From Planctomycetota bacterium (GTDB lineage: Bacteria; Planctomycetota; PLA2; JAEUHO01): a stretch of DNA of 7,139 bases. Below are positions 1 through 5,491 of the stretch, one piece after another. Both the position numbers and the translations under genes were made by a program. Positions within the stretch are counted from its first letter, which is position 1. Every line of letters begins with the position of its first letter. The notes under the pieces were generated by a model. That model worked only from the letters and a program-made list of their open reading frames with translations, made no database searches and was not told the DNA's origin. Where the stretch lies: positions 1 through 7,139 of the forward strand of contig JAPKHB010000202.1 of the NCBI GenBank assembly GCA_026647295.1, given 5' to 3'.

Positions 1-94
1 TCTCCCAGGCCACCGATCGTAACGACGGCAGCCGGGCGGGCTTCTTCCGTCGCCGCCGTCGGCCTCCGGATGCTGCGGGCCCCGCCCGGGGGAC
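1..94. other. Left-edge intergenic segment
   Basis: No gene can be supported here. The segment lies just downstream of the stop codon of the large minus-strand gene. A small inverted pair, CGGGC (76-80) and GCCCG (84-88), could form a 5-bp hairpin with a 3-base loop beyond that stop, but no T-run follows it on the minus strand. Reading the minus strand, TACGAT occurs at 21-16. The same hexamer stands before the cupin and mrp genes, so a further minus-strand gene starting just outside the window is possible. Two plus-strand frames are open through the segment, but they show only arginine- and proline-rich composition typical of GC-rich non-coding frames. Confidence 0.4.
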
Positions 95-3000
95 TCACGG
101 CGCGAGGCTCAAGCCGGCCCACGCGAGGATGCGCTCGACACGCGCCCGCCGGGCCGCCGTGGGGTCGCGGTCGAGCGCATCGAGGAGCGGGACCGCCGCC
201 TTGCGCTGGCGCTCGGCGACCTCGGTCGGGCCGCGGGGCGCGACGCAAAGCGCCGCGAGCCCCTGCACCTCGCGCGCCAGCACGAGCTCCCCGTCGAGGT
301 CGGCGGCGGCCGCCGCCGCCGCGTAGGCGCGCAGGAACTCGTGCGCGCGCAGGTGGGAGAAGGCGAGCGAGAGCTCGCGTGCGGCCCGCTGGCGAGCCAC
401 CGACCGGCTTCGCGCCTCCAACGCGTCGGCCTGCTCCGGGGTGCCAAAGCGCCCGGCGAGGCGCACGGCCAGGTCGAGCACCACGGGGTCCTCCGGCAGC
501 GTGGTCGGATCCGCCAGCGCCTCCCAGGCGCCGGCCGAGTCCGCGGGCTCGAGCGAAACCAGGAGGCGCGCGAGCTCTGCCCGGGCTTCGGGCCCCACCT
601 CCGGCGGCCCCCCCTCGACCGCCGCCCGGTAGATCTGCGCCGCCCGGTCGGCGGCGCCCAGGCCGCGGGCGGCCCGGGCGAGCGCGAGCCAGAGCCGGGC
701 CGGTGTGTCGGGGCCCAGGCCCGCGGCCGCCTCCCGCACGCCGGCGAGCGCCTGCTGGCGCTCCGCCTCGTCGGGCGCCAGGTGCGCCAGGGTCTCGTAC
801 CACTCGGCGGCGAGTTCGACGTCCGCGGGGTGCGCCCGCGTGGCCTGGACCAGGAGGCGCGCCGCCACCTCGGGCTGTCCGAGCGCCCGCAGCGTGCGCG
901 CGCGCACGCGCAGGGCCGTGGGGCCCCCGCCCAGGGCCGGGAGCAGACCGAGGCGGCGCGCACTGGCGAGGTCCTCGGCCTCGAGCGCCGCGAGCGCCGC
1001 CCGGGCGAGCCAGCGCTCCTGGATCGGGTGGTTGGGCAGCCACGCATTCCACTCGGGCGGGTCCGCCGCCTCGATGAGCAGCCCGGCCAGCGGGTCGAGG
1101 CGTCCGGCGGGCAGGGGCGCGGCCGCGGCCGCGGGATCGGGGGGGGGCGGCGCGGAGTCCGCGCCGGACGCGTCGGGCGCCAGCGCCCGCCGCAGGGCCG
1201 CGTCGTCGGTCCACAGGCGGGCGAGCAGGTGGGCGGCGGAGGGCAGGTCCGCGGCCCGGGCCGCCTCGGCGAGGACCCCCGAGCCCTCGAGGAGACCGAC
1301 CCAGCGCGCCAGCGCCAGCGGCTCGGGCCGGCGTTGGCCCACGAACACCACCTGTCCGCCCAGGCGGAAGACGGCCACGCGCGCGAACCGGGTGAGCAGC
1401 GCGCGCGTCAGGGCGTCGGTGGCCCCGCCGCCCAGGCGCTCGGGGCGCACCGCGAGCACGAGGTGGCCGCGTTCGGCCAGGGCCGCGTGGAGCCGTTCCA
1501 CCCCCGCCGGACTGCTCAACCACGCGTCGGCCGGGGTCGCGATCCCGGCCTGCCAGCGCACGACCAGGTCGTAGCCCTGCGGGGCGGCGGACGGAGCGGC
1601 GAGCACAGAGACCGCCGCCGGGGCGGCCTGGGCGCCAACGGTTCCCGCGGGCCCGCCGGCGGGGGGCGGGGGCTCCGGGGCCAGGTCCGCCGACAACTCT
1701 CGCAGCGCCGCCGGAGCGTCGCTCACGGTGACCCGGGCCCCGGCCGCGGCCAGGACCCGGGCCGCGCCGCCGTTTCCCCAACCCAGGAGGAGGACCGCCC
1801 CCGGCTCCCGCATCAGGCAGGCGGCCAGCACCGCGACCTCCAGCGACCGCTGTGGCACGCCGGGCGGGACGACCGAGCCCGCGGCGCGGGCTCCCAGGAG
1901 CAGCGTCCACCCGTCGGCGCCGTCGCGCAGCGCGCGGGCCGACGCGAAGGCCGAGCCGCGGGCCGGGACCGTCGGGGCGGGCACGCCGCAGAAGAACTCC
2001 GCATAGAGCGCGGCGTCGGCCGGGCTCGCCAGTGCGATCCCGGGCGGGCGCGGGCGCGTCGCCGCCAGGGCCAGGGCCGGCTCGGGCGCACTGCCGATCA
2101 GCGCGCCGTGGACCGGCGGCAGCAGGAGGGCCAGCGGGACGCCGGCGTGCAGGAGGCGCCACCGGAGCGCGGCGCGCGGCGTGCCCCAGTGGCAGGCCAG
2201 CCACGCGAGCAGGACGAGGGCGGCCACGGCCGCCAGCACCAACGCGCCGCCGCCGGCACCCAGCGCCGCCGCGCCCAGGCCCAGCCCCACCCCGGTTGCC
2301 AGGCCAAGGCCCGCACGCCCGAGGATGCGGCCCAACTCGCGCGCGGCCGCACCACTCCACTGCGCCCGCTGCCCCAGCCAGCCCACGATCGCAAGGCCCA
2401 GGCCCAGGGCGGGGAGGCCGAAGGCCAGCGCGGCCGCGCGGACGAGCACGAGGCCGCGCTCCGACGCCGCGCCGAGCAGCAGGTCGACGGGCAGATCCGC
2501 GGCGCCGAGCGCCCCCAGGCCGAACAGCCCTCCACAGAGCAGGAGCGGGAAGGCGGCCGTGTAGCCGCGTTCCCCGCGCCAGCCGGCCACCCGCCCCCCG
2601 ATGGCGGCGCCGAGCGAAAGGCCCGCGGCGCCGAGCAGGAGCGGGAGCGCCGCCCCCTCCGGCGCCTCGATCCACAGCGCCGCCCCCAGGCGCCAGAGCG
2701 CGACCCAGCCGACCCCGAGCGCCGCCAACGCGCCGAAGACGCCGGTGAAGAGCAGACGGGGCGGGTCGACCACCCCGGGCTGTCCGCCGGGGGGCGGCCC
2801 CGTGCCGTGGGGCAGCGGGCGGTCGGCGAGCAGCAGGAGCAGCGCCGCACCCCAGGCACAAAGCGCCCAGGGCCGGGCGCCCTCTGCGGCGGAGGGGAGT
2901 CCCTGGGCGAGCAGGACGCCGCCGGCTCCTCCCGCCAGCGCGGCCAGGGCCAGCCGGCCCAGGCTGGGGCCGTTGCGGTCCAGGTGGTGGCAGGCGCCGC

Positions 3001-3418
3001 GATACAGGTCCACGCCCAGCATCCCCAGCAGCAGCCCGGCCGGGAGGGTCAGCGCGAGGCCCGGCAGCAGCACGGCCACGGCGGCCGCGGTCTCGGAACC
3101 CGTCCCGCACCACCGGGCCGCCGCGGCCACCACCGCCTCCCAGGTCGCCGGCGCCGGTGGGACGAGCGCGAGGAGACCGCCCGCCAGCACCGCGAGGAGG
3201 CCGGCGCGCCGGGCCGGGCGGGCCGACTCGTCCCGGCCGCGCGCCTCGATCCAGCCCCCGAGCGCCACGCCCAGCGCGGTCCCCAGCGTGAGCCCGAGAG
3301 CCAGCGGGAGACCGTCGAGCGGGCCCGGGGCGAGGGCGCGGGCCAGCGCCAGCCACGCGCCGGCCTGGGCGGCGGCGAGCAACCCGACGGCGCCCAGGAG
3401 GAGGAGCGGGGGCGGCAT
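95..3418 (-). CDS. Large membrane protein: polytopic N-terminus, spermidine-synthase-like domain, TPR-like C-terminus
   Basis: Unnamed 1,107-residue protein. Residues 1-440 are mostly hydrophobic, with about 13-14 candidate membrane helices (for example 4-28, 36-56, 113-135, 221-245, 325-346, 389-408, 420-438). Residues about 460-700 resemble the Rossmann-fold domain of fused MFS/spermidine synthase proteins: a glycine-rich loop LGWGNGG (545-551), VTVSD (563-567) ending strand 2, and YDLVV (616-620) at strand 4. A proline/alanine linker (755-772) precedes a helical region (about 790-1100) with TPR-like helix pairs, such as 838-862 and 905-935. The architecture matches fused spermidine-synthase-like membrane proteins of GC-rich bacteria, but the aspartates expected after strand 4 for polyamine synthesis are absent (RWQAG instead). 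Polyamine synthesis is therefore doubtful; a structural or binding role at the inner membrane is inferred. The ATG is the first start in frame and has no Shine-Dalgarno. A nine-G run at 1139-1147 lies in the linker. Confidence 0.8.
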   Translation of the reverse strand: MPPPLLLLGAVGLLAAAQAGAWLALARALAPGPLDGLPLALGLTLGTALGVALGGWIEARGRDESARPARRAGLLAVLAGGLLALVPPAPATWEAVVAAAARWCGTGSETAAAVAVLLPGLALTLPAGLLLGMLGVDLYRGACHHLDRNGPSLGRLALAALAGGAGGVLLAQGLPSAAEGARPWALCAWGAALLLLLADRPLPHGTGPPPGGQPGVVDPPRLLFTGVFGALAALGVGWVALWRLGAALWIEAPEGAALPLLLGAAGLSLGAAIGGRVAGWRGERGYTAAFPLLLCGGLFGLGALGAADLPVDLLLGAASERGLVLVRAAALAFGLPALGLGLAIVGWLGQRAQWSGAAARELGRILGRAGLGLATGVGLGLGAAALGAGGGALVLAAVAALVLLAWLACHWGTPRAALRWRLLHAGVPLALLLPPVHGALIGSAPEPALALAATRPRPPGIALASPADAALYAEFFCGVPAPTVPARGSAFASARALRDGADGWTLLLGARAAGSVVPPGVPQRSLEVAVLAACLMREPGAVLLLGWGNGGAARVLAAAGARVTVSDAPAALRELSADLAPEPPPPAGGPAGTVGAQAAPAAVSVLAAPSAAPQGYDLVVRWQAGIATPADAWLSSPAGVERLHAALAERGHLVLAVRPERLGGGATDALTRALLTRFARVAVFRLGGQVVFVGQRRPEPLALARWVGLLEGSGVLAEAARAADLPSAAHLLARLWTDDAALRRALAPDASGADSAPPPPDPAAAAAPLPAGRLDPLAGLLIEAADPPEWNAWLPNHPIQERWLARAALAALEAEDLASARRLGLLPALGGGPTALRVRARTLRALGQPEVAARLLVQATRAHPADVELAAEWYETLAHLAPDEAERQQALAGVREAAAGLGPDTPARLWLALARAARGLGAADRAAQIYRAAVEGGPPEVGPEARAELARLLVSLEPADSAGAWEALADPTTLPEDPVVLDLAVRLAGRFGTPEQADALEARSRSVARQRAARELSLAFSHLRAHEFLRAYAAAAAAADLDGELVLAREVQGLAALCVAPRGPTEVAERQRKAAVPLLDALDRDPTAARRARVERILAWAGLSLAP

Positions 3419-3426
3419 GTCGCGCG

Positions 3427-3432
3427 AGCATA
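3427..3432 (-). promoter_or_regulatory. -10-like TATGCT before the large membrane protein gene
   Basis: TATGCT on the minus strand ends eight bases before the ATG at 3418. That spacing would place the transcript start at or next to the start codon, giving a leaderless mRNA. No Shine-Dalgarno sequence and no TTGACA-like -35 are visible. If the element is real, the gene can be transcribed separately from the NTP transferase gene upstream. The assignment rests on position and on similar hexamers before the other genes. Confidence 0.45.
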
Positions 3433-3461
3433 CGGGCGCACGCCCCGTCCCGGCCTGGCGC

Positions 3462-3476
3462 CCGGGGGTGCCCCGG
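3462..3476. repeat. GC hairpin, 6-bp stem
   Basis: CCGGGG (3462-3467) and CCCCGG (3471-3476) form a perfect 6-bp inverted repeat with a GTG loop. It lies in the 105-base spacer between the two minus-strand genes, about 30 bases upstream of the TATGCT element. It could belong to a terminator region for the NTP transferase gene or be a protein site. No T-run follows on either strand. Confidence 0.35.
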
Positions 3477-3491
3477 TGCGCGCGAGGGACC

Positions 3492-3514
3492 CGGGGGCCC
3501 GGCGGAGGCCCCCG
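3492..3514 (-). terminator. Candidate terminator hairpin after the NTP transferase gene
   Basis: CGGGGGCC (3492-3499) and GGCCCCCG (3507-3514) form a perfect 8-bp all-GC stem with a 7-base loop, starting nine bases past the stop codon of the NTP transferase gene. An overlapping alternative stem, CCCCCG (3509-3514) with CGGGGG (3518-3523), has a 3-base loop and touches the stop. The two folds exclude each other. Neither is followed by a T-run, so this would be an atypical intrinsic terminator or an mRNA 3'-end stabiliser. Confidence 0.4.
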
Positions 3515-3523
3515 CGGCGGGGG

Positions 3524-4204
3524 TCAGCGGGCGGCGCCGGATCCGCCGAGGGCCTCCTTGCGGGCCTGGACGTCGCGCAGCACGCGGGCCCAACGGGCCC
3601 CGCCGTCCAGGGCCAGGGCGAGGTCCTCCGGCGTGTCCACGTCGAAGCAGACGTCGGGCTCGGACACCGCCCAGCGCACGGTGCTGGCCCGGTGGCGCAT
3701 GAGGATCTCCCGGGCCCCGTGGGCGTCGCCGTGGAGGGTGAAGTCGGCCTTGAGGTCCGAGGCGTAGAGTCCGGGGTGTCCGCCCATGCCCTCGTAGGTC
3801 GGGATGAGGATCCGGCACTGGCGCACCCAGAAGGTGCTCACCATGCGGTCCACGAGTTCGGGCGGCACGAAGGGCACGTCCCCGGGGGCGAGGAGGAAGT
3901 CGCGCTTGGCCACCCAGCCGCTGTCCAGGCCCGCTCGGATCGAGGAGATCATGCCGGGCGTGGGGTCGGGGTTCTCCACCAGGTGCACGGTGGGGGAGCG
4001 CAGGAAGGCGAAGGTGACCAGGCCGCCCGGAGGGACGACGACCACCACGTCCTTGACCCGCCGCGCCTTCGCGTAGGTGCGCAGCGTCCACTCGATCAGC
4101 CGGCGCTTGCCCAGCGGCGCGAGGAGCTTGGGCTCGGGGCCGAAGCGCGCGCCGTCGCCGGCGGCCAGGACGATCGCGACCGGGTCGGTGCGCAGCGTGC
4201 CCAC
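3524..4204 (-). CDS. MobA/MocA-like NTP transferase
   Basis: A 226-residue cytoplasmic nucleotidyltransferase of the MobA-like NTP transferase family (GT-A type Rossmann fold). Seen: the nucleotide-binding signature LAAGDGARFG (13-22) with the downstream lysine in PKLLAPLG (25-32); NPDPTPGMISSIRAGL (78-93), typical of MocA-type cytidylyltransferases; the metal-binding aspartate in APGDVP (106-111, D109); GGHPGLYA (141-148); and DVDTPEDL (188-195). Family members attach CMP or GMP to molybdopterin, or nucleotides to sugars or lipids. The GMISS and GHP motifs favour the MocA-like branch (molybdopterin cytidylylation), but no xanthine-dehydrogenase-type or other molybdoenzyme gene is in view, so the substrate is unproven. 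The length is near normal, with a charged tail after about 200. The start is GTG: no ATG lies near the conserved N-terminus, and a -10-like hexamer is seven bases upstream. Confidence 0.85.
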   Translation of the reverse strand: MGTLRTDPVAIVLAAGDGARFGPEPKLLAPLGKRRLIEWTLRTYAKARRVKDVVVVVPPGGLVTFAFLRSPTVHLVENPDPTPGMISSIRAGLDSGWVAKRDFLLAPGDVPFVPPELVDRMVSTFWVRQCRILIPTYEGMGGHPGLYASDLKADFTLHGDAHGAREILMRHRASTVRWAVSEPDVCFDVDTPEDLALALDGGARWARVLRDVQARKEALGGSGAAR

Positions 4205-4211
4205 GGCCCCC

Positions 4212-4217
4212 AGTCTA
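4212..4217 (-). promoter_or_regulatory. -10-like TAGACT before the NTP transferase gene
   Basis: Read on the minus strand, TAGACT is followed by GGGGGCC and then the GTG start, leaving seven bases between hexamer and start codon. Transcription would begin at about the GTG, implying a leaderless mRNA. The same 11-base string TAGACTGGGGG occurs before elbB on the other strand. The hexamer shares its TA (4216-4217) with the plus-strand -10 of the cupin gene. No -35 consensus is visible. Confidence 0.5.
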
Positions 4218-4221
4218 CGAT
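4216..4221 (+). promoter_or_regulatory. -10-like TACGAT before the cupin gene
   Basis: TACGAT is identical to the hexamer before mrp (5492-5497). It lies 69 bases before the cupin ATG and overlaps the minus-strand TAGACT by two bases, so both directions could be driven by one melted region. If active, the cupin leader is about 60 bases and contains the 22-bp palindrome. No -35 consensus is visible at the usual distance. Confidence 0.4.
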
Positions 4222-4257
4222 CCGGGCGCGCCGGGCCGAGCCCTCCCGTCCCCGGGG

Positions 4258-4279
4258 GCGCGCGCGGGCCCGCGCGCGC
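4258..4279. repeat. 22-bp perfect GC palindrome in the cupin leader
   Basis: This is a perfect palindrome of two 11-base arms with no spacer, centred on GGGCCC (4266-4271) and flanked by alternating CG on both sides. It abuts the Shine-Dalgarno GGAGG of the cupin gene. It could be an operator for a dimeric regulator, an mRNA hairpin controlling access to the ribosome site, or a Z-DNA-prone alternating tract. The symmetry is seen; the role is inferred. Confidence 0.5.
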
Positions 4280-4284
4280 GGAGG
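4280..4284 (+). promoter_or_regulatory. Ribosome binding site of the cupin gene
   Basis: GGAGG lies six bases before the ATG at 4291, supporting that start. It touches the end of the 22-bp palindrome, so folding of the leader could affect translation. Confidence 0.75.
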
Positions 4285-4290
4285 CCCGCC

Positions 4291-4632
4291 ATGCAACGCA
4301 CCCACGACACGGCCCGCTACACCGAGGGCCGTCCGGACAAGTTCGCCCGCCACACGCTCTTCGAGACGCCCCGCTTCTTCGCCGACGTGTACGTGCTCGG
4401 GCCGGGCCAGCACCAGGCCGTGCACCGCCACGAGGCCGAGGACAAGTGCTATTTCGTCCTGGAGGGCCGGGCCCGCGTGGCCACCGGGGCCCAGCGCCAC
4501 GAGGTCGGCCCGGGCGAGATCGTGCACTGCCCCGCCGGCGAGGAGCACGGCGTGGAGAACCCCGGGCCCGGCCGTCTGCGCCTGCTGGTGTTCATGGCGC
4601 CGCACCCCCGCGCGGCCCAATTGGGCTGGTAG
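4291..4632 (+). CDS. Small single-domain cupin protein
   Basis: A 113-residue protein made of one cupin beta-barrel. Cupin motif 1 is seen as a glycine at 39, H45-x-H47, then DK at 51-52 and YFVLEG (54-59). Motif 2 is complete: G75, P81, G83, H86 and N90, in the G-x5-P-x-G-x2-H-x3-N spacing. The three histidines are the usual divalent-metal ligands. The glutamate normally found seven residues before the motif 1 glycine is replaced by K52, with D51 beside it, so the fourth ligand may be D51 or absent. Small cupins of this kind include sugar isomerases, dioxygenases and sensors, and the substrate cannot be predicted here. The protein has no signal peptide or DNA-binding domain. A good GGAGG fixes the ATG start. 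It is divergent from the NTP transferase gene and 87 bases upstream of elbB, which has its own promoter-like element. Confidence 0.85.
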   Translation: MQRTHDTARYTEGRPDKFARHTLFETPRFFADVYVLGPGQHQAVHRHEAEDKCYFVLEGRARVATGAQRHEVGPGEIVHCPAGEEHGVENPGPGRLRLLVFMAPHPRAAQLGW

Positions 4633-4642
4633 CCGTGGGGCC

Positions 4643-4663
4643 GCCCGGGACGCGCGCCCGGGC
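4643..4663. repeat. Inverted repeat between the cupin gene and elbB
   Basis: GCCCGGG (4643-4649) and CCCGGGC (4657-4663) form a perfect 7-bp inverted repeat with a 7-base spacer. It starts ten bases after the cupin stop and ends directly before the TAGACT hexamer. It could end cupin transcription, though no T-run follows, or be an operator overlapping the elbB promoter region. Each arm also contains the self-complementary CCCGGG. Confidence 0.4.
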
Positions 4664-4669
4664 TAGACT
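4664..4669 (+). promoter_or_regulatory. -10-like TAGACT before elbB
   Basis: TAGACT is followed by a run of G and stands 50 bases before the elbB ATG, giving a predicted leader of about 43 bases with a normal ribosome site. The string TAGACTGGGGG is shared with the NTP transferase promoter region. No -35 consensus is visible. Confidence 0.45.
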
Positions 4670-4707
4670 GGGGGGGCGCGCCGCGCGGGGGCGCGGGCGC
4701 CGTCTGC

Positions 4708-4712
4708 GGAGG
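4708..4712 (+). promoter_or_regulatory. Ribosome binding site of elbB
   Basis: GGAGG lies seven bases before the ATG at 4720 and supports that start, which gives the expected MRVGVILSGCG N-terminus of the family. Confidence 0.75.
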
Positions 4713-4719
4713 CTCGTCC

Positions 4720-5400
4720 ATGCGTGTCGGCGTGATCTTGAGCGGGTGCGGATTCCAGGACGGGGCCGAGGTCCACGAGAGCGTGCTCACGCTGCTCGCG
4801 CTGGACCGGGCCGGGGCGGAGGCACGCTGCTTCGCCCCCGACCGGCCCCAGGCGCGGGTGGTCGACCACCTCACGGGCCAGGAACTCCCCGAGACCCGCA
4901 ACGTGCTGGTGGAGAGCGCGCGCATCGCGCGCGGCGAGGTGGCCGACGTGGCCGAGGCCCGCGCGGGCGACCTGGACGCGCTGATCCTGCCCGGGGGCTT
5001 CGGCGCCGCCCTCAACTTGAGCGACTTCGCCGTCCGGGGCCCGCAGGCCGAGGTCGACGCCGGCGTGGCCCGCCTGGTTCGGGAGGTGCACGCCCAGGGC
5101 AAGCCGATCGGCGCGATCTGCATCGCGCCGGCGCTGATCGCCCGGCTGCTCGGCGCCGAGGCGCCGCGCCTCACGATCGGCAGCGACGCGACCACCGCCC
5201 GGGCCCTGGAGGCCTGCGGCGCGCGCCACGTGCGCTGCGCCGTCGAGGACTGCGTCGTGGACGAGGAGCGGCGGATCGTGAGCACGCCGGCCTACATGCT
5301 GGGCCCCTCCATCCGCCGCGTCGCCCAGGGCGTGGAGGGCTGCGTCCGCGAGGTGCTGCGCATGGCCCGATCGGCCGTCCCCGGACCCACCCGCCGCTGA
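4720..5400 (+). CDS. elbB: ElbB, DJ-1/PfpI-like isoprenoid biosynthesis glyoxalase
   Basis: A 226-residue cytoplasmic protein of the class I glutamine amidotransferase-like (DJ-1/PfpI) superfamily, matching ElbB nearly end to end. Seen: the N-terminal VGVILSGCGFQDGAEVHE (3-20), LTGQELPETRNVL (51-63), LPGGFGAA (90-97), the nucleophile-elbow motif GAICIAPA (131-138) with cysteine 134, then LTIGSDATTA and the family C-terminal TPAYMLGPSI. The E. coli homologue (earlier called sigma cross-reacting protein 27A or enhancing lycopene biosynthesis protein 2) has weak glyoxalase activity and affects carotenoid yield in engineered cells; its physiological role is not firmly known. The length is close to E. 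coli ElbB, with a short basic tail added. The neighbouring mrp is same-strand but 121 bases away with its own promoter-like element, so close functional coupling is not implied. Confidence 0.93.
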   Translation: MRVGVILSGCGFQDGAEVHESVLTLLALDRAGAEARCFAPDRPQARVVDHLTGQELPETRNVLVESARIARGEVADVAEARAGDLDALILPGGFGAALNLSDFAVRGPQAEVDAGVARLVREVHAQGKPIGAICIAPALIARLLGAEAPRLTIGSDATTARALEACGARHVRCAVEDCVVDEERRIVSTPAYMLGPSIRRVAQGVEGCVREVLRMARSAVPGPTRR

Positions 5401-5429
5401 CGGGGCGCCCGCGGCGGCGGCGATCGGGC
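5365..5429. repeat. Long-range 9-bp inverted repeat around the elbB stop
   Basis: GCCCGATCG (5365-5373) and CGATCGGGC (5421-5429) are exact reverse complements, 47 bases apart, on either side of the elbB stop codon. In the transcript they could form a large stem-loop at the 3' end. The wide loop and GC background make chance pairing possible. Confidence 0.25.
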
Positions 5430-5491
5430 GGTCGATTCCGGGCAGGTCTGCGGACACTGCGGCACCGGCCCCGCGGCGGCGCGGCCGGCCG
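5401..5491. other. elbB-mrp spacer
   Basis: No gene is seen here. A 12-base direct repeat, CCCGCGGCGGCG, occurs at 5408-5419 and 5470-5481; it is low in complexity and may be incidental. A plus-strand frame here reads CGHCG, a zinc-ribbon-like pair, but it lacks a start codon and ribosome site and runs into the mrp start in another frame. Confidence 0.4.

Noticed and set aside
3766..3771. TAGAGT hexamer inside the NTP transferase gene (and TACGCT inside mrp) as internal promoters.
   Set aside because: Both lie within conserved coding sequence with no downstream gene start in the same direction close by.
341..4666. Plus-strand frame open for 1,441 codons, opposite the large membrane protein and the NTP transferase.
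   Set aside because: It is antisense to two well-supported genes, is dominated by Arg, Gly, Gln and Pro with no recognisable motif, and runs through the divergent promoter and the cupin gene. Long open antisense frames are expected at this G+C because stop codons are AT-rich.
5408..5481. Two copies of CCCGCGGCGGCG as a regulatory direct repeat.
   Set aside because: GCGGCGG-type strings are common throughout the window, so the pair has little specificity.
5447..5482. CGHCG zinc-ribbon-like reading in the elbB-mrp spacer.
   Set aside because: There is no start codon or ribosome site, and the frame has no conserved continuation; chance in GC-rich DNA is sufficient.
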